Shown here: positions 1 through 8,240 of the stretch, piece by piece
How positions within the stretch are numbered: position 1 is the stretch's first letter
Layout: every line of letters starts with the position of its first letter
DNA from: Actinoalloteichus_B caeruleus
GTDB taxonomy: Bacteria; Actinomycetota; Actinomycetes; Mycobacteriales; Pseudonocardiaceae
Assembly: GCF_000718005.1 (NCBI RefSeq)
Contig: NZ_JODV01000008.1
DNA: 64,000 nt
Reading direction: 5' to 3' (one strand)
The notes under the pieces: generated by a model
Seen by the model: only the letters and a program-made list of their open reading frames with translations
Databases searched by the model: none
What the model was told of the DNA's origin: nothing
Position numbers and translations under genes: made by a program

Positions 1-845
1 GTCCGGATCTCCTCTCCCCCGGCCAGGTCGAGGGTCAGGTCCAGGGCGCCCAACCGGACGCGGAGCGGACGTCGGGCGCGCAGCCGCATCTCGATCCACT
101 CCTCCTGGGGGTCCCACCGGGCCACGTGCTCGAAGGCGTCGACGTCGAAGTCGCCGTCGAGTTCCCGGTTGAGGACGCGGAGCACGTTGCGGTCGAACTC
201 GGCCGTGACTCCCGCCGGGTCGTCGTAGGCCCGCAGCAGCGTCGCCGGGTCCTTCACCAGGTCCGCGCCGACCAGCAGCCACTCGCCGGTCCGCAGGTGG
301 GACCGCACCGTGCGGTAGAAGAGCCGGCGCTGGTCCGGGTCGAGGTTGCCCACCGTCCCCCCGAGGAACGCCACGAGGCGGGACCCCTCGGCCGGCAGCG
401 GGCCGAGTTCGCGGGTGAAGTCGCCGAGCACCCCGTGCACGTCCAGCTCCGGGTAGTCGGCGGCGATCTCGGTGCTGGACTGGCGGAGTGCCGACATCGA
501 GATGTCGACGGGCACGTACCTGCGCAAATCGCCGAGGGCGGTCATCGCGTCCAACAGGAGGCGGGTCTTGTCCGCGGAACCCGATCCCAGCTCCACGAGG
601 GTGTTCGCCCTGGCCGACACCGCGATCTCGGGTGCCGCCCGCCGCAGGACCGCGCGCTCGGCCCTGGTCGGGTAGTACTCCGGCAACTGGGTGATCTCGT
701 CGAACAGCTCGCTGCCCCGGCTGTCGTACAACCACGTCGGTGAGATCCACCGGGGGACGTCGGTGAGCCCCACCCGCACGTCGGCGCGCAACGCCTCGGC
801 TGCCGCCCGCTCGTCGAGGCGGACGTCGAAGACGGGGCTCCTCAC
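1..845 (-). CDS. egtD: L-histidine N-alpha-methyltransferase EgtD (3' end missing)
   Basis: EgtD uses three S-adenosylmethionines to convert histidine to hercynine, the first committed step of ergothioneine synthesis in the cytoplasm. The frame starts at a GTG (843-845) that overlaps the egtC stop in a GTGA tetramer, and stays open to the window edge (281 codons; the family is about 320 aa). The translation has the family N-terminus with SPTWLYDSRGSELFDEIT at about residues 40-57, then LPEYYPTRAE, and the SAM-binding stretch LVELGSGSADKT at about residue 83. It is the last of four same-strand genes in the order egtA-egtB-egtC-egtD, with overlaps suggesting one transcript. egtE, the usual next gene, would lie beyond the left edge. 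The missing C-terminus is only the window cut. Confidence 0.95.
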   Translation of the reverse strand, partial: MRSPVFDVRLDERAAAEALRADVRVGLTDVPRWISPTWLYDSRGSELFDEITQLPEYYPTRAERAVLRRAAPEIAVSARANTLVELGSGSADKTRLLLDAMTALGDLRRYVPVDISMSALRQSSTEIAADYPELDVHGVLGDFTRELGPLPAEGSRLVAFLGGTVGNLDPDQRRLFYRTVRSHLRTGEWLLVGADLVKDPATLLRAYDDPAGVTAEFDRNVLRVLNRELDGDFDVDAFEHVARWDPQEEWIEMRLRARRPLRVRLGALDLTLDLAGGEEIR

Positions 846-1609
846 GAGATCACCGCCCCTGCCGGTGCCAACGGTTCGACCCGCAGGTGGTGCAGGTTGC
901 CCTGGATGAGCGAGCCGTCCGGGACCTGCTGCCAGGTGGGCTCCTCACAGGTCGGTTCGGAGGCGATCGTCAGCTGGTGGCCGAGGTCGTGCCTGACCCA
1001 CAACGAATGGGTCCAGGTGGTGGCGACGACGCTGGTGCCGTCGATGAGGAGCAGGTTGAGCCGGGATTCGGGGGCGAGGTCGAGGACGGTGGTCACGAGG
1101 TCGGCGACGGCCTCCGGTGGTCGTTCGCCCGCGTGGAGCCGTCGCGCCAGCAACGCGCACAGCAGGGCCGTGTCGGTGGCGGCGGGCAGGGCGGCCAGCG
1201 TGGCCGGGGGAAGGGTGGCGGCGAGGGCGTTGACCGAGTCCGGCCAGCCGGCGATGCGGCCGTTCAGGCTGAACAGCCACCGGTCGATGCGGAAGGGGGC
1301 GCACGCCGCCTCTCCCGGTGCCATCCCGGTGGTCGCCGAGCGGATCGCCGCGAGCACCGCCCCGGCGGACAGCCCGCCGGCCAGCTCGGCGAACCCGGGG
1401 TCGGCCCAGATCGCCCCGGCGCGCCGGTACCGGACGGGCGGCCCCGGCACGCTCGGGTACCAGCCGACACCGAAACCGTCGGCGTTGACGGTGCCGCCAC
1501 CGCGCATGTCGCGGGGCGCCCACGACTGCCGGTACAGGGAGTGCTTCGCCGCGACCACCACGTCGTGCAGCGGGATGGCCGGCCCCAGGTAGGCCAGGTG
1601 TCGGCACAC
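842..1609 (-). CDS. egtC: gamma-glutamyl hercynylcysteine sulfoxide hydrolase EgtC
   Basis: EgtC removes glutamate from gamma-glutamyl-hercynylcysteine sulfoxide in ergothioneine synthesis. The product (255 aa) is a class II (Ntn) glutamine amidotransferase-type protein. The GTG start at 1609 is chosen because the next codon is Cys (reading VCRHLAYLG): removal of the initiator exposes the N-terminal nucleophile needed for Ntn catalysis. Family blocks NADGFGVGWY at about residue 47 and FSLNGRIAGW near residue 110 are visible. The start lies 2 bp after the egtB stop, and the stop overlaps the egtD start by 4 bp, which argues for translational coupling. Longer open reading upstream in this frame is antisense-like noise over egtB. 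Confidence 0.94.
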   Translation of the reverse strand: MCRHLAYLGPAIPLHDVVVAAKHSLYRQSWAPRDMRGGGTVNADGFGVGWYPSVPGPPVRYRRAGAIWADPGFAELAGGLSAGAVLAAIRSATTGMAPGEAACAPFRIDRWLFSLNGRIAGWPDSVNALAATLPPATLAALPAATDTALLCALLARRLHAGERPPEAVADLVTTVLDLAPESRLNLLLIDGTSVVATTWTHSLWVRHDLGHQLTIASEPTCEEPTWQQVPDGSLIQGNLHHLRVEPLAPAGAVIS

Positions 1610-1611
1610 GG

Positions 1612-2970
1612 TCAGTCCACCTCCTCGGGGCTGGCGTCCCGCGCGCAGCGGAACCCGGCGAAGATCTGCCGCCGCCCCGGGTAGTCCCAGTTGCGGAAGG
1701 TGGCCCTGGCGACGGCGTGGTCGGTGCCGAAGCTGCCGCCCCGCAGCACGCGGTACTCCTCGCCGAAGAACACCTCGGAGTACTCGCGGTACGGGAAGGC
1801 CGCGAACCCCGGGTAACCCCGGAACGGGGTGCTGGTCCACTCCCACACGTCGCCGAGCAGTTGGTGGACGCCCAGTGGCGACGTCCCGGCCGGGAACGCC
1901 CCGGCGGGGGCCGGGCGCAGGTGCCGTTGGCCGAGGTTGGCGTGCCGGTCGGTGGGTGCCTCGTCGCCCCAGGGGTAGCGGCGGGTCTCCCCGCTCCTCG
2001 GGTCGAACCGCGCGGCCCTCTCCCATTCGGCCTCGGTGGGCAACCTCCTGCCGCACCAGGTCGCGAACGCCTCGGCCTCGTGGAACGACACGTGCACCAC
2101 CGGCTCCTCGGGGGACACCGGTTCCCAACGGCCGAACACCCGCCGCCACCACCGCCCGTCGCCGTCCCGCCGCCAGAACAGGGGCGCGCGCAGTGCGGAC
2201 GCGAGGCACGCCGCCCACCCCTCCTCGCTCCACAACTCGGGCCGCTCGTAGCCGCCGTCCTCGATGAACTCGACGAAACGGGCGTTGGTGACGGCCTTCG
2301 TGTCCAGGTGGAAGGCGGGCACGCGCACCGGGTGCCCCGGCCGTTCGTTGTCCAGCGCCCACGGCTCCACCGACGTGCCCATCGTGAACGTCCCCGCCGG
2401 GACCAGCACCTCGTCCGGACCAGGCGGCACGGAGGGACCGGGCACCGGCGGTGCGGTCAGCACCGGCTCGCCGCTCCGGAGTTGGTGGGTGGCCAGCATC
2501 GTCTCGTCGTGCTGCTGCTCGTGCTGCACGATCATGCCGAACGCGAAGCCGTCGGCGACCAGGCGACGCCCCCGCAGCGGAACGCCGGCCAGGACGTCCA
2601 ACACCTTGGCCCGCACCGAAGCCACGTAGCCCCTGGCCTCCACCGGGGAGAGGAGCGGCAGGGCCGGTCGGTCCGCCCTCGCGTGGCGGAACGCGTCGTA
2701 GAGGTCGTCGATGTCGGGTCGGAGCGGGACGCGACCCCCGACGTCGCGGACCAGCCACAGCTCCTCCTGGCTGCCCACGTGGGCGAGGTCCCACACCAGG
2801 GGGGACATCAGGGGCGAGTGCTGCCGGCGGAGGTCACCGTCGTCGACGGCCTCGGTCAGGTACCGGGTGCGCCGGCGTGCCCGGTCGAGCTCCCGCGCGA
2901 CCCGGTCGCGCAGGGCGTCCTCGTCTCGGCGGTCAGGTCCCACGCTGGTGCCGGGTGGGGAGAAGGACAT
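1612..2970 (-). CDS. egtB: hercynine oxygenase EgtB
   Basis: EgtB is a non-heme iron sulfoxide synthase that joins hercynine to gamma-glutamylcysteine using O2. The 452-aa product has an N-terminal DinB-like four-helix domain (about 20-180), with the iron-ligand region HEQQHDETML near residue 150, and a C-terminal formylglycine-generating-enzyme-like domain. That domain shows FTMGTS, RLPTEAEWE, the block GDVWEWTSTPF and RVLRGGSFGT. The ATG at 2970 has a good ribosome site (GGAGGTG, about 8 bases upstream). It sits 16 bp after the egtA stop and 2 bp before egtC, inside the egt operon. The use of gamma-glutamylcysteine (mycobacterial-type route) is inferred from the presence of egtA and egtC. 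Length is normal for the family. Confidence 0.95.
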   Translation of the reverse strand: MSFSPPGTSVGPDRRDEDALRDRVARELDRARRRTRYLTEAVDDGDLRRQHSPLMSPLVWDLAHVGSQEELWLVRDVGGRVPLRPDIDDLYDAFRHARADRPALPLLSPVEARGYVASVRAKVLDVLAGVPLRGRRLVADGFAFGMIVQHEQQHDETMLATHQLRSGEPVLTAPPVPGPSVPPGPDEVLVPAGTFTMGTSVEPWALDNERPGHPVRVPAFHLDTKAVTNARFVEFIEDGGYERPELWSEEGWAACLASALRAPLFWRRDGDGRWWRRVFGRWEPVSPEEPVVHVSFHEAEAFATWCGRRLPTEAEWERAARFDPRSGETRRYPWGDEAPTDRHANLGQRHLRPAPAGAFPAGTSPLGVHQLLGDVWEWTSTPFRGYPGFAAFPYREYSEVFFGEEYRVLRGGSFGTDHAVARATFRNWDYPGRRQIFAGFRCARDASPEEVD

Positions 2971-2986
2971 GGGTCGTCACCTCCGG

Positions 2987-4261
2987 TCAGGCGCCGAGCA
3001 CCCGGGGTACCCGGGTGTGGACGAGCTGGTCGGTGCGCCGCACGACGTGGTCGAGGACCGGTGGCGGCAGACCGAGGTCACGCAGACCCTGGAGGGCCAG
3101 GGTGAGGACGGACGTGGCGGTCCTGGCCAGCACCGGGTCGTGCAGGCCCTGGCAGGCCGCGGTCAACCAGCGGCCGCGAGCGGGTTCGGTGAGTTCCAGC
3201 AGCCGGTCGACGGTGCGATCCCGCGCGAACAGGGCGAGGACCAGGGCGGCCGGTACCACCCAGTCCTCGTCCGGCTGGATGTCGAGGTAGCGGATCTCCA
3301 GGTAGCCGCGCGGTCGGACCGGGGTGAAGAGCATCGTCAGGTGGTAGTCGAGGTCCTCGAACGTGGGCCTCCGGTGGAGCGCGCCGTCGATCCAGTCGCC
3401 GAAGGTGACGCCGATCGGCGTCGGCCACGGCTCCTCCCGCTCCCGGACGCACAACACCGGGGTCTCCAAGGCCCTCCGCGCCCAGGCTGCGCCCGGGTCG
3501 GCGGACGGGCCGCCGGGGCGGGTGCGGGGTGGGTCGGTGTTGTACAGGGTCAGCATCCTGGTGGAGGCCCACCCGCTGCGGATCCCGCTCAGGGTCGGCG
3601 AGTTGGCGAACGCGGCGAGGAAGACGGGACCCAGCGCGTGGACCGCCGCCCACCTGGCGGCCACCTGCCCGCCCTCCCCGGCGTCCAGGCACACCTGGAG
3701 GCCGGCCGTGCTGCACATCATGGTGAGCCCCGCCGGTCCCCGGCGGTTGAAGTTCGTCTCCATGGCCGCGTAGCGCGGGGTGCGCAGGAGGCGCCGCACC
3801 GGACGGTGCGGGTCGGTCCCCTGGCTCCCGAGTTCGAGGCCGACCGCCGCCAGCAGGCGGCGGAGCTGGTCGATGTCGGCGGAGGTGGCCGCGATCAGGT
3901 CGGAGGCGGCCGTCCTCGGCGCCGTGGAGATCTCCACCTGCCCGCCGGGCTCGACGGTGACGACCGACCGAGCGGCGAGGGGGACGTGGGGGCTGTCCGG
4001 TACCAGTGAGGGTGGGGCGTGCGGACCCAGGGCCAGCGCGAGGTGCTCCGCGCGTACGGGCCGGGTGGGATCGTCGTGGTGGTGGACCGTCCATTCGAGC
4101 TCGACTCCCGCCAGCCGCGGTGGGCCGTGCTTGAAGCAGACGGAGGCGACATAGGCCTCGGCCTCCACGCGGCTGCGAATCCTGGCGGACTCGACGTTTC
4201 CGGCCGGACGTGCGCTGCTGACCACATCCCGCGGGTTCCGCGTGGACGCCATCGACATCAC
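2987..4261 (-). CDS. egtA: glutamate-cysteine ligase EgtA
   Basis: EgtA makes gamma-glutamylcysteine from glutamate and cysteine with ATP, supplying the sulfur donor for EgtB. The 424-aa product belongs to the GCS2/plant-type glutamate-cysteine ligase family: GVELEWTVH at about residue 54, the block GGQVEISTAP, an MQ/MCS-like segment TMMCSTAGLQVCLD, and GYLEIRYLDIQPDEDW near residue 315. The start could be the GTG at 4261 or the ATGs at 4258 or 4252; none has a strong ribosome site, so the first few residues are uncertain. It is the first gene of the egt operon. An 8+2+8 palindrome lies directly upstream (4266-4283), and an AcnR-like TetR gene is transcribed away from it. Confidence 0.93.
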   Translation of the reverse strand: MMSMASTRNPRDVVSSARPAGNVESARIRSRVEAEAYVASVCFKHGPPRLAGVELEWTVHHHDDPTRPVRAEHLALALGPHAPPSLVPDSPHVPLAARSVVTVEPGGQVEISTAPRTAASDLIAATSADIDQLRRLLAAVGLELGSQGTDPHRPVRRLLRTPRYAAMETNFNRRGPAGLTMMCSTAGLQVCLDAGEGGQVAARWAAVHALGPVFLAAFANSPTLSGIRSGWASTRMLTLYNTDPPRTRPGGPSADPGAAWARRALETPVLCVREREEPWPTPIGVTFGDWIDGALHRRPTFEDLDYHLTMLFTPVRPRGYLEIRYLDIQPDEDWVVPAALVLALFARDRTVDRLLELTEPARGRWLTAACQGLHDPVLARTATSVLTLALQGLRDLGLPPPVLDHVVRRTDQLVHTRVPRVLGA

Positions 4262-4265
4262 CCCA

Positions 4266-4283
4266 GGTAGTCGGACGACTACC
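4266..4283. promoter_or_regulatory. 18-bp palindrome between egtA and the TetR gene
   Basis: The arms GGTAGTCG and CGACTACC are exact reverse complements around a 2-base spacer. The site lies 5 bp upstream of the first possible egtA start, in the 146-bp divergent region. Its size and symmetry fit a TetR-family operator, and the neighbouring gene encodes such a regulator. Binding is inference. Confidence 0.45.
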
Positions 4284-4407
4284 GAAACTACACCTCATCC
4301 GCGGAGCGCGCATCCCCGTCAGCGAGCCGGGGCGGTGTGACCGAGGACGCGCCGGCGGAGGTACCGGCTGGTTGGACCTCGACGTCGTCGACTGCGACGA
4401 TCTCCCC

Positions 4408-5004
4408 ATGCCACGGGTCAGCCAGGACCACCTCGACGCGCGCCGCCGCCAGATCCTGTACGGGTCGCGGGCGTGCTTCGCCCGTCACGGATACGAGGGG
4501 GCCACGGTCCGCAGGTTGGAGGAGGCGACCGGGCTGTCCCGAGGCGCGATCTTCCACCACTTCAAGGACAAGGAGTCGTTGTTCCTCGCCCTCGCCGAGG
4601 ACGACGCGCACCGGATGGCCGAGGTGGTGGCGGAGCAGGGCCTGGTGCAGGTGATGCGCAACCTGATCGCGGCTCCGCCGGACGTCGAGGGCGACGCGCA
4701 CCCCTCCTACCTGCTGGGTACGCGGCTGGAGGTCTCCCGCCGCCTCCGCACCGACCCGGACTTCCGGGCGCGGTGGGCCGAGCGGTCGAAGGAGTTGACC
4801 GTCGCCACCCGCGAGCGGCTGGCCCGGCAGCGCGCGGCGGGCAAGCTGCGCGACGACGTCGACATCGACGTGCTCACCAGCTACCTGGAGCTGGTCCTGG
4901 AGGGGCTGGTCTCGCACCTGGCGATGGGTCTGCCCGCCGACGACCTCGAGCCGGTGCTCGACCTGGTCGAGGAGTCGGTGCGGCGGCACAGCGCCAGGGC
5001 GTGA
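4408..5004 (+). CDS. TetR-family regulator, AcnR-like
   Basis: A one-domain TetR/AcrR repressor (198 aa from the ATG at 4408; an upstream in-frame ATG at 4372 adds 12 residues not typical of the family). The helix-turn-helix spans about residues 15-50, with HGYEGATVRRLEEATG and SRGAIFHHFKDKESLF. Both this block and RLEVSRRLRTDPDFRARW in the ligand domain closely match, from memory, AcnR of corynebacteria and mycobacteria, the citrate-responsive repressor of aconitase. AcnR normally follows acn. No aconitase gene is in this window; instead the gene is divergent from the ergothioneine operon with a palindrome between. Targets may be distant acn, the egt operon, or both. Confidence 0.85.
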   Translation: MPRVSQDHLDARRRQILYGSRACFARHGYEGATVRRLEEATGLSRGAIFHHFKDKESLFLALAEDDAHRMAEVVAEQGLVQVMRNLIAAPPDVEGDAHPSYLLGTRLEVSRRLRTDPDFRARWAERSKELTVATRERLARQRAAGKLRDDVDIDVLTSYLELVLEGLVSHLAMGLPADDLEPVLDLVEESVRRHSARA

Positions 5005-5046
5005 CGACCGGGTCGGTGGTGGTCGGCCCCGACGACGTGCCCGGCT

Positions 5047-6519
5047 TCAGCGCACGCCGTGCATCCGGCGCCGGATCAGCGGGGCGGCCAGGACCAGGGA
5101 CACGCCGAGCAGCACCGCCACCAGCCCGAGCACGCCGAAGTAGAGCAACTCGGACTCCGGGGAGTACAGCCGGACCAGCTGGGCACCGACACCCGAACCG
5201 GCGGCCACCGACAGCATGAAGAGCCCCACCATCTGCGCGGCGAAGGCCCGGGGTGCCAGCGAGGTGCTGACGGACAGCCCCACCGGGGAGAGCAGCAACT
5301 CCCCGCAGGTCATGACGACCAGGGCTCCGGCCAGCCAGAGCGGGTTGGCGCCCTCCTCGGGCAGGGTCGCGCTGGCCAGCATCATGACCAGGAACGACAC
5401 CCCGACCAGGACGAGACCGCCGGAGAACTTGGTGGGCGTCTCGGGCTGCCGTGCGCCCAGCCTGGTCCACAGCAGGGCGAACAGCGGCGCCAGCAGGAGG
5501 ATGGCGACGGGGTTGACGGACTGGAACCAGCTGGGCGGGATCTCGAAACCGAGGAGGTCGCGGTCGACCCTGCTGTCGGCGAAGGCCGCGATCACGGTGG
5601 ACTGCTGCTCGAAGAGCGTCCAGAACATGACGCTGGCCACGAACAGGGGCACGAAGGCGAGGACCCGGTCGCGCTCGACCCGGTCCAGGCGCCGGCTGCG
5701 CAGCATGACCCAGAAGTAGCCGACGGGCAGCAGCACCGACAGCAGGCTCAACAGGTTGACGACGCGGCCGGAGGTCAGCCAGCCGCCGAGGGCGAGCACC
5801 GCGAGCACCCCCGCCGCGGCCAGCGCCGCGAGGCCGAGCCGGGGCAGCAGCCACCGCCGCTCCGCGGGTTCGAGCGGGTTGGTGGGCTCCTGGCTGGCCT
5901 GCCCGAGGTGCTTCCGGCCGAGCACGTACTGGACGAGGCCCAGGGCCATGCCGATCGCGGCAAGCCCGAAACCGAGGTGGAAGTCCGCCCTGCTCGCCGC
6001 CAGCCCGGTGAGCAGCGGCGCGACGAAGCTCCCCAGGTTGATGCCCATGTAGAACAGCGAGAAACCGGCGTCCTTGCGCTGGTCACCCACCTGGTAGAGC
6101 GTGCCGACGATGGCGGTGACGTTGGACTTCAGCAGTCCGGTCCCGACGATGATCAGGCCGAGCCCACCCGCCACCCCCGCCATCCCGGGAACGATCGCGA
6201 GCGTGATGTGCCCGCACATGATGAGCACCCCGCCGTAGAGCACCGCTCGTTGCGTGCCGAGCAGCCGGTCGGCCACCCAGGCACCGGCGACGCTGGCCAT
6301 GTAGACCGCGGACCCGTAGGCGGCGACCAGCGCCAACGCCGACGAACGCGGCATACCCAGGCCGCCGTCGACGGCCGAGTAGTAGAGGTAGTAGGCGAGG
6401 ATCGCCCGCATGCCGTAGAAGGAGAAGCGCTCCCACATCTCGGTGAAGAAGAGGGTGGCCAGGCCCCGTGGTTGCCCGAAGAAGCCGCCGTCCGACTTCC
6501 CGCCGTCGCTCCCGGTCAC
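5047..6519 (-). CDS. POT-family proton-dependent oligopeptide transporter
   Basis: Predicted importer of di- and tripeptides driven by the proton gradient, in the cytoplasmic membrane (major facilitator fold). The GTG start at 6519 is preceded by GGGAGGTG at good spacing and gives 490 aa, normal for the family; the longer open frame to 6756 adds a non-membrane, low-complexity head and is rejected. The E-x-x-E-R-F motif is present (EMWERFSFYG, about residue 30), as is the PTR2 signature FYMGINLGSF near residue 150. About twelve to fourteen hydrophobic segments follow. It converges on the TetR gene (43-bp gap) and stands alone. Substrate is inferred only from family. Confidence 0.92.
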   Translation of the reverse strand: MTGSDGGKSDGGFFGQPRGLATLFFTEMWERFSFYGMRAILAYYLYYSAVDGGLGMPRSSALALVAAYGSAVYMASVAGAWVADRLLGTQRAVLYGGVLIMCGHITLAIVPGMAGVAGGLGLIIVGTGLLKSNVTAIVGTLYQVGDQRKDAGFSLFYMGINLGSFVAPLLTGLAASRADFHLGFGLAAIGMALGLVQYVLGRKHLGQASQEPTNPLEPAERRWLLPRLGLAALAAAGVLAVLALGGWLTSGRVVNLLSLLSVLLPVGYFWVMLRSRRLDRVERDRVLAFVPLFVASVMFWTLFEQQSTVIAAFADSRVDRDLLGFEIPPSWFQSVNPVAILLLAPLFALLWTRLGARQPETPTKFSGGLVLVGVSFLVMMLASATLPEEGANPLWLAGALVVMTCGELLLSPVGLSVSTSLAPRAFAAQMVGLFMLSVAAGSGVGAQLVRLYSPESELLYFGVLGLVAVLLGVSLVLAAPLIRRRMHGVR

Positions 6520-6872
6520 CGCGCACCTCCCCCGCCGGTCCACCCGGACGGACGCCGCTCCGGCCTCCCCACCGTGCGGTGACGCGCGGTCGGGCACAAC
6601 TCGGAACGAGGGCGACACGGGCGGTGACGGACAGTGGGCGAAATCACGGAACGTGCGGCCCGCAACCTCCTGAGGAGGGGAAATGCGCCACGATCCGGCG
6701 GGCAGGGCGTCCAGTTTCCGCCCGTCCACCCTTACACTGGCTGCGTTTAACACCAACTCGAATACTGAGGAGTGATGACTTCCGTGCCGGAAGCCGACTC
6801 ACCCGGTAGCAGTAGCAAGCCGGGTCACCAACCCGGCTGTCCCAGCCCGGCCGCCCCCTTCCGGGGTGTCCG
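6520..6872. promoter_or_regulatory. divergent intergenic region with hairpins before the CNNM gene
   Basis: A 353-bp gap between the POT gene (minus) and the CNNM pair (plus). It has no convincing gene. Close to the plus-strand start there are stacked inverted repeats: CTTCCG/CGGAAG around 6779-6793, and AGCCGGGT (6818-6825)/ACCCGGCT (6831-6838) with a 5-base loop. A smaller CCCC/GGGG pair follows before the start codon. This could be a structured 5' leader that senses a metal or controls translation, but I do not recognise a known riboswitch class in it. Confidence 0.35.
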
Positions 6873-8240
6873 ATGAACGACGTACTGATCAGCGTTCTCC
6901 TTCTCCTCGGCGTTGTCGTGATCACCGCGGGCACCTTCGTCTGCGTCGCCGCCGAGTTCTCCCTGACCACGCTGGAGCGGAGCACGGTCGACACGCACGT
7001 GCGGCAGGTCGGCGACCGCCGGGCGCGCAACGTGCAGCAGGCCCACCGCACGCTGTCCTTCCAGCTCTCCGGTGCCCAGCTGGGCATCACCATCACGACC
7101 CTGGTCACCGGGTACATGGCCGAGCCGGCCATCGCCCAGCTGATCAGCCCCGGCCTGAGCGCGCTCGGGATGCCAGAAGGCCTCGTGGGCGGCCTGTCAC
7201 TGGCCATCGCGCTCTTCCTGGCCACCTCCCTGTCCATGATCTTCGGGGAAATGGTCCCGAAGAACCTGGCCATCTCCCGTCCGCTGGCCACCGCCCGCGC
7301 GGTCGTCGGCGTCTACTCGGCGTTCACCCGGATCTTCCGTTGGGTGATCGACGGCAGCAACAACGCGGCGAACTGGCTGGTCCGCAAGCTGGGGGTCGAA
7401 CCCATCGAGGAGCTGCGCTCGGCGCGTTCCCCGGAGGAGATCAGCTCCATCGTGCGGGCCAGCGCCGCCCAGGGCACCCTCGACGCCGGTACGGCGGCGT
7501 TGCTGGGCAGGTCACTGCGGTTCGGCGAGCGCACCGCCGGTGACCTGATGACCCCCCGCGTCCGCATCGCCTCCCTCGGGCCGGACGCCACGGTGGACGA
7601 GCTCGTCGAGCTGGGCCGGCGGACCGGGTACTCCCGCTTCCCCGTGCACGGTGTCGACCTCGACGACGTGCGCGGCGTGGTGCACGTCAAGCAGGCCTTC
7701 GGGATCCCGGCGGCCGAGCGAGGCAGGATCCGGGTGTCGTCCCTGGCCAGGCCGGTTCCCACCGTTCCGGACTCGCTGGACGGTGACACCCTTCTGAACC
7801 GGCTGCGTGGTTCGGGGCTCCAGCTGGCGATGGTCGTCGACGAGTACGGCGGCAGCGCCGGCCTGGTGACCGTGGAGGACGTCATCGAGGAGATCGTCGG
7901 TGACGTGCGGGACGAGCACGACCGGCGCGAGGTCCCGGCCGTTCGCCCGCTGGGCGAGGAGAGCTGGCTGATCTCGGGCCTGCTCCGGGACGACGAGCTC
8001 GCCGAGGCCACCGGCCTGGTGTTGCCCGAGGGCGACTACGAGACCCTGGCCGGGTTCGTCCTCGACAGGCTCGGCCGGATCCCCTCCGTGGACGACGACA
8101 TCGCCGTCGAGGGCTGGCAGCTGACGGTCACCCGGATGGACCGCCACCGCATCGCCGAGGTGCGGGTGGTGCGGACGGAGGCGGCGCGAACCCCGGCGCT
8201 GGAGGGGGCCGTTTCGGCCCGTGAGGAGGTCGCACGGTGA
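6873..8240 (+). CDS. CNNM/CorC-type membrane protein with CBS pair and CorC_HlyC domain
   Basis: A 455-aa integral membrane protein. Residues about 1-190 form the DUF21/CNNM transmembrane domain (CVAAEFSLTTLERS near 28, FGEMVPKNLAISRP near 125). Residues about 215-335 are a CBS pair (RFPVHGVDLDDVRGVVHVK; MVVDEYGGSAGLVTVEDVIEEIVGD), and about 350-430 the CorC_HlyC domain. Relatives are linked to magnesium or cobalt efflux and to divalent-metal balance; older annotations call them hemolysins. The ATG at 6873 is the only sensible start. The stop overlaps the GTG of the next gene in a GTGA, so the two are almost certainly co-translated and may form a heteromer. Confidence 0.92.
   Translation: MNDVLISVLLLLGVVVITAGTFVCVAAEFSLTTLERSTVDTHVRQVGDRRARNVQQAHRTLSFQLSGAQLGITITTLVTGYMAEPAIAQLISPGLSALGMPEGLVGGLSLAIALFLATSLSMIFGEMVPKNLAISRPLATARAVVGVYSAFTRIFRWVIDGSNNAANWLVRKLGVEPIEELRSARSPEEISSIVRASAAQGTLDAGTAALLGRSLRFGERTAGDLMTPRVRIASLGPDATVDELVELGRRTGYSRFPVHGVDLDDVRGVVHVKQAFGIPAAERGRIRVSSLARPVPTVPDSLDGDTLLNRLRGSGLQLAMVVDEYGGSAGLVTVEDVIEEIVGDVRDEHDRREVPAVRPLGEESWLISGLLRDDELAEATGLVLPEGDYETLAGFVLDRLGRIPSVDDDIAVEGWQLTVTRMDRHRIAEVRVVRTEAARTPALEGAVSAREEVAR

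Noticed and set aside
842..2794. A 650-codon open frame on the minus strand
   Set aside because: Its first two thirds are an out-of-frame shadow of egtB; only the end (from 1609) is the real egtC.
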